From Branchiostoma belcheri (taxonomy: Eukaryota > Chordata > Leptocardii > Amphioxiformes > Branchiostomatidae), in assembly GCF_001625305.1 (NCBI RefSeq), contig NW_017803302.1, positions 255,623 through 319,622 of the forward strand: 64,000 bases of DNA, given 5' to 3'. The position numbers and the translations under genes are program-made. Position 1 is the first letter of the stretch. Every line of letters begins with the position of its first letter. Shown here in pieces: positions 10,582 through 22,556 of this stretch. The notes beneath the pieces were generated by a model. It did no database searches, was not told the origin of the DNA, and worked only from the letters and a program-made list of their open reading frames with translations.

Positions 10582-11598
10582 CTGGGTGGCATGCCAGAGT
10601 AGAAGGTATTCCACATGTTCAGAAATGACGTAGGCAGCAGTATGTTTCCATACGCTCTTCGCATTCGCTTTTGTATATTGTATATGTCCACTTTCCGTGT
10701 GTTGTATGGTATCCACATTTCTTCCTTGTGTGCCATGTTCGCCGTGGCCTGCGACGTAATACCCAAACCATACAGAGGCATCCATACACTTGCTGGACAA
10801 AGACCCTCCACGCCGTAATCCAGCCCCCCCCAGCCCTATCCTGATTTTTTTTCAACTCACGGTTATAAGTGATTTTATCGATGCCGTAGATCCTACACCA
10901 CGCTTTCAAGCACAATGGGTTCTAACGACATTCGATTTATAGAAGCGACTTTGTGTATGTTGACGACTTGATTCAAACCAGAACAAGCTATTTTGATACG
11001 AACATGCCATGCCAGGACATGGTCTCGTATAAGTAGCGTTAGACAGTACATTAAAATGACGCACCGTATATTCCAGAAACAAGCTCGCTGAATTCACCGC
11101 TGACGGAAATGGAGCCAACTGTAAGTGAGGAAAGAGCAGGAAAGTCTAACGTTAGTAAACACATTCCACAGCCATTTGTACGAAATGAGGTATTTTGTAT
11201 TCAAATAGTGAAGGAAATATGTGTCAATAAAGCACGTATTCCTCTTTTGTTTGCTTTCGCCTCAGATTCCAATTGGTCTGTTGATTTTGCCATTGTTGCC
11301 ATTTATGTAATAAGTCGATGATTTGGCGTTCCTTGTGCAGCCCAATTAGATATATCTAAAAATTGTCTGCGTTACCGTTACATTCCTTCCCTGCCCAAGG
11401 CACAGATCACAAGACCATTTTTGCATTATACCTTTAGCCTCCAGGAAGTGATGTTGAGGGCCATGTTGCTGTGTATCTTGCGTAACTGTAAAATGACAAA
11501 GGGAATGGCACTTTTGCAATCTGATTACGATTTACTCCGGTTGACAAAAAAAGCAGTGTGGATAACATTGGAAATTGGTTTTCTTCGAATACGAATAC
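10582..11598. other. interval between exons, no gene seen
   Basis: Possible introns of the minus-strand gene. The short frames here carry no motif I recognise. The poly-C run near 10825 and a strand-ambiguous open patch at 10620-10910 look non-coding. Confidence 0.35.
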
Positions 11599-11790
11599 CT
11601 TGAACGGAATCTGACTCTCCCTGTTCTGGGGGATCTCTTCTCCATTGAGGGTAAAGGCACAGGTTGAGATTTCATTTCCCTGTTTGGATGTTGCATCTCG
11701 CAAGTGTTCCAGATTCCCTTCCATTGTTTTCATGCCAACAATGCCATATGTCTTGTTGTCAACAAAGATGTACAAGACATCAGTTGCCAT
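11599..11790 (-). CDS. first coding exon, unknown (possibly ubiquitin-like)
   Basis: An ATG at 11790 opens exactly 64 codons to a donor (TTCAAG/gtattc), phase 0. It begins MATDVLYIFVDNKTYGIVGM and includes STCAFTLNGEEIPQ. The order of short strands with a LNGEEI turn is compatible with a ubiquitin-like N-terminal domain, but that is inference. It lies upstream, on the same strand, of the integrase-like exon at 10246-10581 and could be its N-terminal exon. Confidence 0.5.
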
Positions 11791-12400
11791 AACGACCTAG
11801 TGCATCAAAAACAAGATAGTGAAATCAGTGAAAGTGTCACATTGGGGTTCAGTGACGACGCTGCGTCGAGAAAGTTGTATAAGATATCCTTTATTGCGGC
11901 ACAACACAACCTTCCCTGACGGGCAAATGCCAGGATTACGCGCATGATCGTAAAGCATTTTAACGAGTCGTATATTTTGTCCAAAAAAAATGCTAATTAG
12001 CCAGTTATTTCACTTACGTCTCCGGCCCGATCATCGACTTCAATGTCACTGCCATATCCCTCGTCAGGATCCATATTGTTGATGAAGATTGTAGTGCAGT
12101 CTGTAGTTTTGTGGTGTCGTCAAGATAGCGTTCAGAACGGTGAATGGCGATTTCAGCGGAAAACGGGGTCCGCATAGCCACTAATCGTTTAATTGTATTT
12201 GTTCAGGGTGGAAAGTCACATGCTTTAGCTAAAATTTGTGGGGGTGGGGGTGGTGGTGTCCAGCTGGGTGCCATCCTCCGTAGTTTCCGTCCGCTCCTAA
12301 TGTCGCTACCCTCCGTGGTATCTGCATCTACAGTACAGGGTAGACTAGGTCTGGTGCTGTTCTGGGAACGAAGGCCTGACCAAAAGCCCTTACTTCCCCC

Positions 12401-12799
12401 TTATCTAAACTCTTTGCCAATGAGTCGGCCCGGTATTGGGCTTCGTTCCGACGGCATTGTCGGAGAGTATTTAAATTTTTGCCCTTGTAGTAGGCATAAG
12501 TTCCCAGATGACACCATGTTTAGGTCGACCATTCTCACACCACAAAGTAAATACCTTTCTGACTTATCATTCCAACCGGGAACCGAATGAGACGTAGTAG
12601 ATTTTCTGCTAGGAATGGAATCTTTGGCAGCTTCTTGCAGAGCTGTAATAATCACATTACAGAATTGATCTAAAGAGTATCTGGTTCTCGTTGTTACAGT
12701 TGGAGTCAGAACATCGCATTGCCTCAGTAGGCAACATAATTCTGGACAGCAAGTGATCAGTACAAGTATGGTAATACAATAAGTCGCCCTGTGACGCAC
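12401..12799 (-). pseudogene. LINE fragment, endonuclease/RT linker
   Basis: The open frame contains LDQFCNVIITALQEAAKDSI, followed by a basic segment and VPGWNDKSERY. This is the pattern of the region between endonuclease and reverse transcriptase in CR1/L2-type LINEs (F.N.I...L..AA..SIP....... .PGWN....). Neither a catalytic endonuclease nor RT motifs remain, so it is a short dead fragment. Confidence 0.45.
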
Positions 12800-12837
12800 G
12801 ATCCCAATTTATTCTGCAGCTAATGAGATAGTGACCC

Positions 12838-12930
12838 CTTATCTTATTAATTCACTAGAAGAAGAATAAGATTTCTCTATCTAGTGAATTAATGAGATAG
12901 CGACCTCTTATCTCATTAATTAACTAGATG
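12838..12930. repeat. short inverted/tandem repeat
   Basis: The segment around 12838-12859 is the inverse of 12880-12900 (tctagtgaattaatgagata) with few mismatches and a loop of about 20 bases. A third related unit (atctcattaattaactagat) follows. It looks like the palindromic end of an old MITE. Confidence 0.5.
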
Positions 12931-13082
12931 AAATCTATAAGAAAAATAAGATTCCTGTTTTCTTTTCCTTGTAGCGAAATAATGTGATATGCTTCACACA
13001 ACCGTTATCACGTCTAAAAGTAGTTATCACGGGTTTCGGCTGAAATTGTTTTTTCAAGTAAAACAAGAGTTTAACGATCTCA

Positions 13083-13900
13083 TAACTTCGCCAAATGAAG
13101 TTCACCCTAGCAATTAACGATTTATACAATTTTAATCATTGATTTCGCAAATAAGTGCCTCATTTACATGGAATATATCAGTTGATCATATCGTCCACCC
13201 AATGACAGCCTCATCTTAACAAAAAGGCTATAATAGCACTTCCACATAAATTATGCAAATGAGGTCATGATCTAGATAAATTATGTTTATTTAAGTTCAC
13301 CTTCACTTAACTTATAAATGAGGCAAGTATGAAATTCCCAGCAGTTACAAGTTTGAAAGTTTTAAAAATTGCCATTAATTATGCAAATTAGGTCATAATT
13401 TACATAATCTATATCCTCAGATGTTAATTCTCGTTCTCAATTACATGTCACATGTGTTTCAAAGTCCTAATATCGAACAAAGCAGATTCATAGAAGTTCC
13501 TCATTAATTATGCAAATTACTCCTGATTTCCATTATTGTCATCTCATCATGTCAAGCATCACTTCAGCTACCCACATACCAAAAATCACGATAATCCGTC
13601 AACCGGTTTCTGAGTTATCATCCTTCGAAAAATTTTCAACGAACGCTCCTGCAGTTCCAGAACAAGCCGCTAGGGACCCAAACTCATGTCACGTCTTCCC
13701 CACCTCAATAGCTATCTACCAACCAAAATTCGTGACCCTAGCATGTCCAGATCGCGAGATATCAAAACCTGAAGTTCTGCTGCAGTACCAACAAAAGCCG
13801 CCAGGGGGCCCAGAATCTAATCATTTCTAGGTCTCATCAAGACCTACCCACCTACCAAGTTTCATGGCAATGCATATTAAGCTTCTAGAGTTATGCTGAA
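13083..13900. mobile_element. MITE family B, copy 2
   Basis: Reverse complement of most of the element at 7513-8370. The left boundary taacttcgccaa is a degenerate form of the terminal repeat. The right end diverges from copy 1 near 13900 without a recognisable terminal repeat, so that end is lost. It lies immediately downstream (minus strand) of the exon at 14104-14195. Confidence 0.75.
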
Positions 13901-14103
13901 CATGCAACTGACGGAGGAATGCTCACGCCCATGGACGTTTGACTCCAACCCAGGAGTGTTGTGTTGTATCCTTGAAGACAGACAGACAACAACTGTGCAG
14001 TGTGCAATAAACAAATGTAAGTAGAAATGTTAACAACAACAAATTACAACTTGCTTAAGTCAACAAACAACATAGCATTTAGGCAGTCAAAATTTCTACA
14101 TAC

Positions 14104-14195
14104 CGTCAGGCTGTATGGAGGGTCATTTTTCTTCATCGAGGGGTAGGCTCTAGCTCTTATTTTGCAGCTGTCAGTGGCTTTAGCCTGGACTTGCA
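14104..14195 (-). CDS. exon 2 of GYIHDV/SWIM-family gene
   Basis: An exon of 92 nt from acceptor (ctttatgcag) to donor (ACG/gtatgt). Its first two bases complete the codon left by the exon 14686-14866. The translation runs VQVQAKATDSCKIRARAYPS and then MKKNDPPYSLT. In the SWIM/YqaJ proteins common in cnidarians and amphioxus this segment (A..R.....SMKK..PY.......G.V..A.C.C.AG) precedes the SWIM zinc finger. The finger itself is not found in the next kilobases, which hold a MITE. Confidence 0.6.
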
Positions 14196-14685
14196 CTGCA
14201 TAAAGCAAAATTCAATTTTTTTTTAAATTTATTCAGTGTGTTATTTACAAGCAGTTTATTCACCCAAACATGCTACAATAAATACATATTCTATGTAACT
14301 ATTCACTATTGTATTTACTGCCAGCTGAATGTATGTATGTATTATATTATGTGCACAAATCTCTGGAAAAAAAGGACAAGAAAAAACAAACAAGCTGTGT
14401 ACAGCGGCTTGGAATATTAGAGCTTTGCCGGCGATATGCATAATTTGACGTCCATGTGCGATACACGCGGAAGATCGCGTAGTTTCCAACTACTCCGATT
14501 TCCCCCCCAAAAGAAGGACAATATTTCGTTTTCTTGCTGCCCTGGTGTTACTATCACGTCAGCATTGTTCAGAGGTAACACGGCGGCGTGCGTGTGGCAT
14601 TTGTGTGCCGGAACTGCATGCTATGAGCGGTGCAAGTAAGCATGCATTAAAGATTTTTCTACGAAGCAACAACGAAGCCACGTAC

Positions 14686-14866
14686 CTTCAACGTCATGAA
14701 TGTACCCCTCGATAAAATTCGAGTATCCCTTAGTTTGTTTAGCCCTTTGGATTTTGGCTGTTTCATTGGCCCAGTCATCAATTTGCTGAGTTAGTTGCGG
14801 CACGTGCGCCAGGTTTCTACTCCACGTAGTGGAAGCGGACGGAGCGGCTATTTTCTGTTTCCCCAT
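14686..14866 (-). CDS. exon 1 of GYIHDV/SWIM-family gene
   Basis: The start ATG at 14866 lies just downstream of a GCCGCCGCC-rich leader, as expected of a first exon. It encodes 60 residues plus one base (MGKQKIAAPSASTTWSRNLA onward) to donor GAAG/gtacgt. It ends KGYSNFIEGYIHDVE, a close match to the GY(V/I)HDVEV motif of the SWIM/YqaJ family. Phase 1 agrees with the next exon. The protein is probably nuclear. The rest of the gene is missing or unrecognised, so whether it is functional is unknown. Confidence 0.6.
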
Positions 14867-15039
14867 CCAGCCTCGTTTTCGATTCAAGATGGCGGCGGCG
14901 TGAATAGGGAGTATAGCCACAACAAGTAGGCAAGATGTATAACTAGTACCACTTCTGACAGAGTCATGTTGCAATTTACAAATTTGACACACTTTGATAC
15001 CTGTGAGCATCAGATCATTTGAAGTGATGGTGTACATTG

Positions 15040-17959
15040 TTCTTGTTCAGTGGTGTTATGTGTCTACCTTAGTGTTACAGTGTGGAAGATATAAACCATG
15101 TTCTCTACTCATCATTTTGTACAGGCAAGGCGAGAAATCTTTCAATGAATATTTTTTTTCAATATACATGAGGAATTGTGGAATGTACTTATGTCGTGAT
15201 AGAATATCTTGCATCTCGTGACTTTGAAAGAAATTCACTTGTACACAATCACCAAGCACCTACCACACAATGAAGCCATTGGCTGTTTTGTATTGACTGT
15301 TGTGGAACGAGGCTTTGCTGGTATCAATGAGTTGCAGTGTGGTGTTTTCGGGTAGCAGTTCCCTCGATGTATAATACCAGCACCTGTCATGTGTACATTA
15401 CATGCCCAAGTCGCACTTACTGTACTCAGCCAAGTCCATTGCACTATTTAAGTAGTTACTGTTACTTCTTAAACTACTCTGCACTTTCAACACTCTAAAG
15501 TGTACCAATCATGCTGCTTATGACACCCTTTAAAAAAAGCCAACACATGATTTGGGACACTTGTAATAGATTATATCCTAGGATAAAAGTTGGTGTAAAA
15601 AGTCATCACAAGAGGTCCAGAAGTGAACAGTGTTTTGTGAAGGCAAAACTGCTATTAGAAAGGTACTATTGTCTTCGATGTGCTATCAATGATGTTTCCT
15701 ATATATCTCATGTGACTACACTTGTACATGCACTGTGTCTGTAAAGAACAGTAAAGAATGTCCTAATAGTTGCACCAGAGTTTGTAACAAGTTGACAACA
15801 TTCTACAAATTTGGTTCACATTGCTGATGACAGTAGATGTAAAAAGGTGTGTTAGTCCCAGCCTGTGTGGTATGTACCTTGATTATACTAATACATTGTA
15901 CACAGGTAATACTGCTAAGGTTATAGGTGTAACATTCTGTGTGAAGGTATATAATGTGCGAATGTATTAAAACAGTTTGAGCAGATTTCTCACTACTTAA
16001 AACATTAATATGGGCAGTCTTGAAGTAAGGAAACGATCCTTAATCCCCAAAACAAAAGTGTTACAATGTTGAGAACTCTCGATGTGGGCTGATGACATGT
16101 CTCTCGATGTGGGCTGATTTTGATATACCCTAGCCTAGGGAGCCGGGACATGGACATCATACTTGGCTGAATGGGAAGGAGGAGGAGAAAATATGTAAGG
16201 ACTCGTGAGGTGTATGCATAAATCATATCGGGTAAGGGGAAAGACCAGTACCCGTATGCATTCACGAATATGATGAATTCTTCCAGGGAGACAGAGCCTT
16301 CATCTAAACATTGACAAAACATTGAAAAATGCTGACTCAACATTAAATTTAGCAGATTTAAAAAAGTTGGACATTTGTCATATCTTTGATGAAGTAGTAA
16401 ATTACTATTTGAACGACGTTCTTAGAATTTTTTGTAAACGAAAGTACTCTTCTAATAGAGATAGATAATGTTGTCATCTTTGAAGTCTTGTGGTACTGCC
16501 TGCTGACGGTTGGTTGTTCATGGGCACCACTGAGGAGGCTCAGAAGAATGATTGTTACATATTAGCTTAATGATTGTGTACATGTTGGGTAAAACAGACA
16601 CCATTCCCACATTTAACAGATGTAGATCACTTATCATCTCCATTGTTTCTGTAGCCGTGGCTGTCAGCATGAGCACTGACCATGGACAGTTCAGCACACT
16701 CCTGACGCTTGGTACCTTACGGTACTCCTCACGGAATGATATACCCTTGTAAAGTAACTATATAAGCTCTAGATTTAGCTTTATTTCAATGTGGAGTAAC
16801 GTGTAACGTTGAAGATAGCATTGTTTGGTTTTCTAGTACATGCATTTCAGCCACTGATTTTTCTGTGATTTTGCATCATATTTTATGTATGTAATGCAGC
16901 GTTAGCTTATATATAAGCTGTTTATATTCTAACGACAGCTGAAGTAAGCTCTAAGTTGTTTGTAATGTAACAACACACGGCGGTCGGTTGCTAGGCTAAA
17001 AGTCGCATTACTAGGGAGGTATCGGGTTACAGAACGTGTTCGAACGTGGCCGCGCGGGAGTCCCAGGCCGGCCCGGGGGCAACGGGTAAAATTTGAAAAT
17101 AAACAAAAGTAATTGGAGGGTAAATACTCGTCAAAATAAAATGTAATAAGTGATTTTGTTTACCTCAAATGTTATTCTTGCACTGCCTTTGCTCCACTTT
17201 GTGTACATTTGCTTCCAAATGAGATCAATTTCGGATTTCAAATAGGGTTCACGAGAACCAAACAACTGATTTTAAGAGGCCCCGCAAATTAAAAATAAGG
17301 TTAGATTTTTGGATTTTTAGAAATATTACAGTAAATTTAAACTTTTTGTCTTAGGATTTTTTAATTTTTTAACTAAAACTCGACTTACAGTCAATAGAAG
17401 AGCTAAAAACGCAGTTTTTTAACTTTAAATACCGATAATTCATAATCGCGGCCATATTTAAAAAATCCCTAAGACAGAAATCTGCGGAAATCGTTCCTCT
17501 TCCAAACAAGCCCTCAATGAGGTAATTTGAGCAATTTTTGGGAGTGGTTAAAATACCATGTTTGCACGCGTGCTATGACACTTGGATATGGGGACCTGGA
17601 TTTTATAACAGCGTCAACAAGAATTCTGACCTTGAAGGTCACCCACGATGACGGCAGTAGCTTCGTTACATGTTACATATCCACAATAAAATCACGGCAT
17701 ACATGTAATGTTTTGAAAACGGTTCATATTTGTGGAAAGGTGGATTTTTCCTGTTCCGTGGTTCCCAAGTAAAAAAGGGCTTGAAGTAGCCGGTTGTAGC
17801 GGCTTTACTGTAAATGACCGCGGGTAACCCCAGATCGAACGCCCGCTCTATTCGAATGACGTCATATCGAACAAGATTCGCGGGTTCGGGGGATTCGATC
17901 TCCATAGTAGCGGATTGGGACTTTTGGGCCCAAATCTGACCATCGTGACAGCTGAAGTA
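15040..17959. other. long interval without recognisable genes
   Basis: No exon, transposon end or RNA gene identified over about 2.9 kb. The segment 16070-16140 carries a small direct duplication (tctcgatgtgggctgat twice). A GC-rich patch at 17040-17090 is unexplained. Confidence 0.4.
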
Positions 17960-18538
17960 AGACGCACTTGGACGAGCTAGAATGCAGTGTCAGCGCGTTA
18001 GGATTTTCCTGTGCACTTTGAGCAGACACTGAAGACATGCTTCTTGCATACTGCTGATCCTCAGCGCTGACACAGCGTTCTGGCTCGTCCAAGTGCGTCT
18101 TTCTTCTTCTTCCCCTCTCTACCCACAATTGCTGTGAGGCATTCAGCGCATCGCCTTCGTACCTGCGACCTCGAGGGCAGTGTTGCAGCCACTTCTCGCA
18201 CTTCTTAGCTGTCTTCCTTGGTTTGTGGTGGACCAGCGACCAATCTGATCTTCTGTTGGACGCCCGAGGCCATTGAAAGACTGCGCATGGATTTGTGGAA
18301 GAGTTAGCTCCATACCTAGAGTCCAGCCATACTCTAAGGAATCTATCCTCCTCGGGTCCATCTCCTTGTTCATGGCATCCATGGAGCAGGAGTTGACTCT
18401 ACATGTATCCAACAGGTAGGCAAATGCCACCATAGTCCATCTTGCGGTTATGGTTTTACACGTGTAGAATCCAATTCTCTGATCTACAATATCAGTCGTC
18501 AAGTCGTACCGAGTCACGGATGCCAGCCCCATTAGCAA
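17900..18538 (-). pseudogene. piggyBac transposase remnant (C-terminal part)
   Basis: The minus-strand frame from 18538 contains IVDQRIGFYTCKTITARWTM, then VAFAYLLDTCRVNS. This matches the piggyBac DDE_Tnp_1_7 pattern VD..DQ....Y.CKRKT.RW....F....D....N. It is followed, after a frame change, by a Cys/Arg-rich tail (CEKWLQHCPRGRRYEG) typical of the C-terminal region. The upstream catalytic domain is absent. A dead fragment. Confidence 0.55.
17960..18100. repeat. 37-bp inverted repeat (hairpin)
   Basis: Positions 17960-17996 and 18064-18100 are inverted copies of each other with only a few mismatches; the core is gacgcacttggacgagc. The loop is 67 bp. It lies at the end of a piggyBac transposase remnant and is read as its C-terminal codons, so it may be a former transposon end or a local inverted duplication. 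Confidence 0.75.
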
Positions 18539-18541
18539 CTC

Positions 18542-19300
18542 TCAGAATGAAGTCTTGCAGTTCTTATGTAGAAATCCACAGAACGGAGAATTTTTCGCCA
18601 GTGTTCCAAGGAAGACGTTCAGTTTGTTTGGGCATGTCTTTCCCATAGTTCTCCTTTCCAAACTGAGTGTACAGATGACTGAAATCTTCTTGGTGTGATG
18701 TCGCGATCTATGTAATATTTTTAGTGCACTATGCAGGTTCCGCCACATCCACTCAAACAACATTAAGATAGTGTCAGGCTTTCCTCTCCCACCACCACGA
18801 GGGGTGTGTGAATAATAAAAACATATGTGCATGTAATGGACGTGTTCTGGGCCTTCAGTGGAGAATCTCATCATTGATCTGCAGGGTAGTTTTTGTAAGA
18901 GTAGTGGCACGACGTCAATCATCTTCACCATGTAGGGGGTTAGTTCTGTTCCACCATACAGATGGCAGAAGGGTCCGTGGAAGGCTTCAGCATGTTTTTG
19001 ATAGTCAGCGACCGCCTCGTCAGAGAAGCCAACTTTTGGGTTACCATTATTTTCTTCCAATGGCTGATTCTCATGTGTCTTTCTTGGAAGTGAGTCATTT
19101 CGTAGGAGGATTTACATCATGCCCATGTGATAGTAAAGCTTAGTTTCTAATTCAAATTCATTTGTCATGGGTGATAAAATTTGTGTTGCTTCTCTTAGCT
19201 GTGTTGGTAGGGTATTTGCTATTGCTTCAGTTGAAGAAGATACCCCCTGCTGCGGGGGCACAAATGGGTATTCAACGTAATCTGGAGGACATATGCGCAT
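18542..19300 (-). pseudogene. unnamed transposon-linked gene, copy 1, 3' exons
   Basis: The frame contains VADYQKHAEAF, GGTELTPYMVKMIDVVPLL and RFSTEGPEHVHYMH, then RGGGRGKPDT. The lTPYM...........FS.EG.EH segment recurs in many uncharacterised transposon-associated proteins of cnidarians and amphioxus. Reading from the segment beginning ELETKLYYHMGMM, a TAA at about 19107 interrupts the frame, while the second copy at 22975-23396 has TAT there. Exons further upstream (19387-20022) belong to the same family on content. Function unknown. Confidence 0.5.
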
Positions 19301-19386
19301 CTGTTTTGTTGAAAGATATTGGATATCTCAAGGAACCGCTAGACTCAAGTACTATGTCAAAGTGCCCTGACTTAACTCCCCGCGCA

Positions 19387-19844
19387 TTAAAAGTGTGACA
19401 AACTGGAATTGCGGCGTTGGATTCCTTCATCCCCCTTTATCATACTTTGTAACTGAACAGACTTCATTATGCGCAAAGTTATGAGCTTTTCAACAATACT
19501 TGTAATTGCATGGTCAACATCAAAAACAACCCTTTCAATTGGAATTGAAGGTAACAGTGATGTGGGATGTACTCTGTCAATCCTTTTTGTAAGACCTGAC
19601 CGTAACCCTGTGTGAGCACAAACCTCACCTTTACTGTCTTTTTTATCATACATATAAATGTTGTATCCGTCTTCTGTGGTCCCCCCGAGACCTTTATCTG
19701 CCAAAACAGAATCCAAAAATGACCAGTGAGATAAAAGTGATATTGGTACAACTCAGAAATAATCTTGTCCAGATAACCTGGACTACCATGTCCATCGCCA
19801 ACATTAGTTTCTAAATTTAGTCTGTTATCGTTGCCAAAAAATAT
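19387..19844 (-). pseudogene. unnamed transposon-linked gene, middle exon
   Basis: Starts after acceptor (cctttttag). It encodes NRLNLETNVGDGHGSPGYL, then GLGGTTEDGYNIYMYDKK and TKRIDRVHPTSLLPSIPIER, followed by VVFDVDHAITSIVEKLI. The IP...v.D..H......LI pattern is shared by the same uncharacterised family as the 18542-19300 exon. Two homopolymer indels disturb the frame: one T too many near 19836 relative to the phase of the preceding exon, and one too few near 19705. These may be sequence errors or decay. Confidence 0.5.
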
Positions 19845-19885
19845 CTAAAAAGGCCAGAAATGTTTTGTGCTGTGATATTTGATAC

Positions 19886-20022
19886 CTTGAAGCATCTGTT
19901 CATTGTCAACATTGCTCATTCCCAACATCGCTGTCGCCTTCCACCCATACGTTCTTGCATCCCCATAAAGCTTCCAGTTCTGAGAAGTCTTCGGCAACCA
20001 GTGGTTATAAAAATGACAGACA
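19886..20022 (-). CDS. unnamed transposon-linked gene, upstream exon
   Basis: Bounded by acceptor (gggcttttcag) and donor (CAAG/gtatca). The translation reads WLPKTSQNWKLYGDARTYGW, then KATAMLGMSNVDNEQMLQ. It ends in phase 1, compatible with the next exon if one T in a 6-T run is removed. No domain recognised. Confidence 0.5.
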
Positions 20023-20639
20023 CTGAAAAGCCCTAGGCTATCTGTTTTAATTTAAGGCATTTTCTCTCAAATTTAAGTCAAATAATACTCATACTATATT
20101 GTTCGTGTGTGTGTGCTATAATTTATTACAGATATATTACAGATATATGTTATATTTTATATATTATAATTTTACTTACTCTGGCAGCGTCATGACAATG
20201 ACTGGGTACGGGGCTTTCCTGATCACAGCTTCGGGTTCTGACAGAAAATGACAGACGATAACAGCGCCTTTGGAATTGCCCGCGAAATACCACAACATAA
20301 ACTGATTGAATAAGCTGATTGGTTTACGGTCACGTGATATAGACATTTCTTTGGGGATCAGAATTGTTAAGTTGTTTTTTTCTTTAACGTGATCACTTAA
20401 GAAGAAGAACTTAATATCGACGATTTTGCAGATTTATGAAGAAACCATGTTAGTAATTCTGATGGTGGCATTATTTACCTGTTTTAAAATGCAACTCTTG
20501 AAATTCAGCACATTAGATTACCTGACTGATGTCCGCTACAGTACTTTGACAGTGATTCTGGTAACAAGCTAGATCTACTTACGCTCCTTCCGAAACAAAG
20601 GATGCCTATCGCAAGGTGTTCTGAAATCAGAGGTGAAGA

Positions 20640-21260
20640 AACGTGGGCTTTTTGTGCTGTTCTTGTCAGGATATTGTTCCATTTGATGTTATCTCGATGA
20701 AGTATTTGACAGTGTTATGCTTCTTATAGTCACTCCAGGTGATCTGTTGTAACTCCAGCCGTCTTGGTGTTTGGATGGAGATACCCGTACAGTCAATTGT
20801 ACACCTTAACTGTGGGTATTTCTTGCCAAGGGCTTGGGTCATGTGTTGCATGATTGCTTCTTTGGCCGGCCAGAAAATAAGTGATTTGAGATGTTGTGCT
20901 AGCAGGGGTACCCAGGTGTTGATGATGTTTGAGCAGAGTCCTTCGGAAATGCCAAAAATGTCACATAGCAGTGTGTTTGTAACCCCAAGCCTCAGCTTCA
21001 TCAACACTTAAAGACAAGCTCTTCTCGACTTTCCAGCTTTCGTGCTGGTCCAAACTTTTTGGGGCTTTTTGTGAACTTTCTTGTTACTTTTAGCTATAGT
21101 TTGAGCAGCAGTTGTGCTTCTCCAGTATCTGTTTACCTTCTTCTCCACAGATTTGTGTAGACTGTCTAGAGTTGCTTTGGTTTGGAGGCCTATGTTCCGG
21201 CATACTTTAAAATCTGTGCTTGTGAAACGATGGACAATTTTGGTTTTGTCCCTTTCTCAA
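20640..21260 (-). pseudogene. Harbinger/IS5-like (DDE_Tnp_4) transposase remnant
   Basis: From 21007 the frame reads MLMKLRLGVTNTLLCDIFGI, then SEGLCSNIINTWVPLL, KSLIFWPAKEAI and KYPQLRCTIDCTGISIQTPR, ending SDYKKHNTVKYFIEIT.NG. This is the helix-turn-helix plus first catalytic Asp region of DDE_Tnp_4 transposases (FGIS.S..S.I..TW......L..LI.WP.......P..F...YP..R.IIDCTEI.I..P). Upstream, basic coding-like sequence continues to about 21260. The C-terminal half is deleted, so it is inactive. Confidence 0.65.
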
Positions 21261-21550
21261 CTGTTAAATTCTTAGGGAGTCAAACATTTCCTAAGCTGAG
21301 ACATACTGTTATTAGTGTTAAGTAAAAATCATCATCAGACAATGTACTATAACATAACTAGAAATCTTGCCTCTTTACAACCCATATGCTGCACTCATCA
21401 TCATCATATAGACAAAACTGCCAAAGACTAGAGTTCAGCAGTATATAAACCAGCCTATAAACCAGAAATAAGGAACATGTAAATGTATTACTTATATAGG
21501 TATTTAGGGTGTTTGTATATACATTTTACGATGCATCATCATGGTGAGCT

Positions 21551-21823
21551 TCACGATAGCAACCATAAGCCTACAAACATGTGTCTAACATATATAATAT
21601 TGACATCAGTTAAAGCTGGCCTTGTATGGTTTCCATCCCCCCTCTCGTACAATGTCTTCCCCCTCTTCACCCTTTCTGTCAACAGTTCAGGCAGAATGGC
21701 CATAATATAAAAATAATCCAGTTTTGGCAGGTTGTCTGACTGCCACTGTTTATCTACATGGACTCTCTGAACAAAGAGGTCAGTTGTTTCACCTAGGTAC
21801 ACAGCAAACTCTACCCAGGGCAA
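21551..21823 (-). pseudogene. fragment of transposon-linked protein
   Basis: The translation VEFAVYLGETTDLFVQRVHV, then DKQWQSDNLPKLDYFYIMAI and LPELLTERV, resembles the segment found in YqaJ/PHD-type transposon proteins before a C-terminal cysteine cluster (V.VD..W...N......F....LLPELL). No cysteine cluster follows here. Further decayed coding-like sequence continues to about 22260. Confidence 0.4.
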
Positions 21824-22556
21824 TCGAGAACAGTACTATCAGTATCATCAAGTTGCCCCTGAACTTGATGATAGTACTTGTGGCTGGCCTTAAGAGGTTA
21901 CATTGCCACCCACCTTGCCCAGACAGAAGGTTTTGTCGCGTACAGTGTCATTGACAGTCATACCCTGTTTTGATACAGGACATTTAACTTCTAACCCCCC
22001 TTCCTCTGAGCTATCTACTACTAATCTATCTAGAGACGCCCCAAGCCAGGGTCTTTCTATGGACAAAAGCAGTCCGACTTCTCTGCACGATGTCTGGGGC
22101 TCTGTGACCCTCTTTGGTGCTATGTACTTCTTGACTGCTTTTTCTCTTCAGTTTGTCCTGGAGTGTTGCAAACTGTTCGGGGTCCAGCTGCCTGTGTTGC
22201 TCTGCCCTCGGGTCGTAGCGCTCACATGTTGGATGTCTTGTTGTTTTTCAATCTTTCAATTTTTCAATGGTGATCTTACTTGTAAGTTCCTTTCCTGCAA
22301 CAAACCAACAAATTCGCTCAACAATAGAATATGGGCAATATGTAACATATGCATGCCATACACTGCTCCCACTGACAATCAAGCTGGAATCTGCAAAAAA
22401 AAAATTATTAAAATTTTAATAACAGGTTCTAACTTCAGCATGGATCATGTTCATAGGCTGGACTGACAAGACAAAGTGACCATGGATTGAAAGCATTACA
22501 CAAGAAACTAGTAAGTAGTACGAACTGGAAAAAGCCTTGGGCTTGTATGAAGAGAT

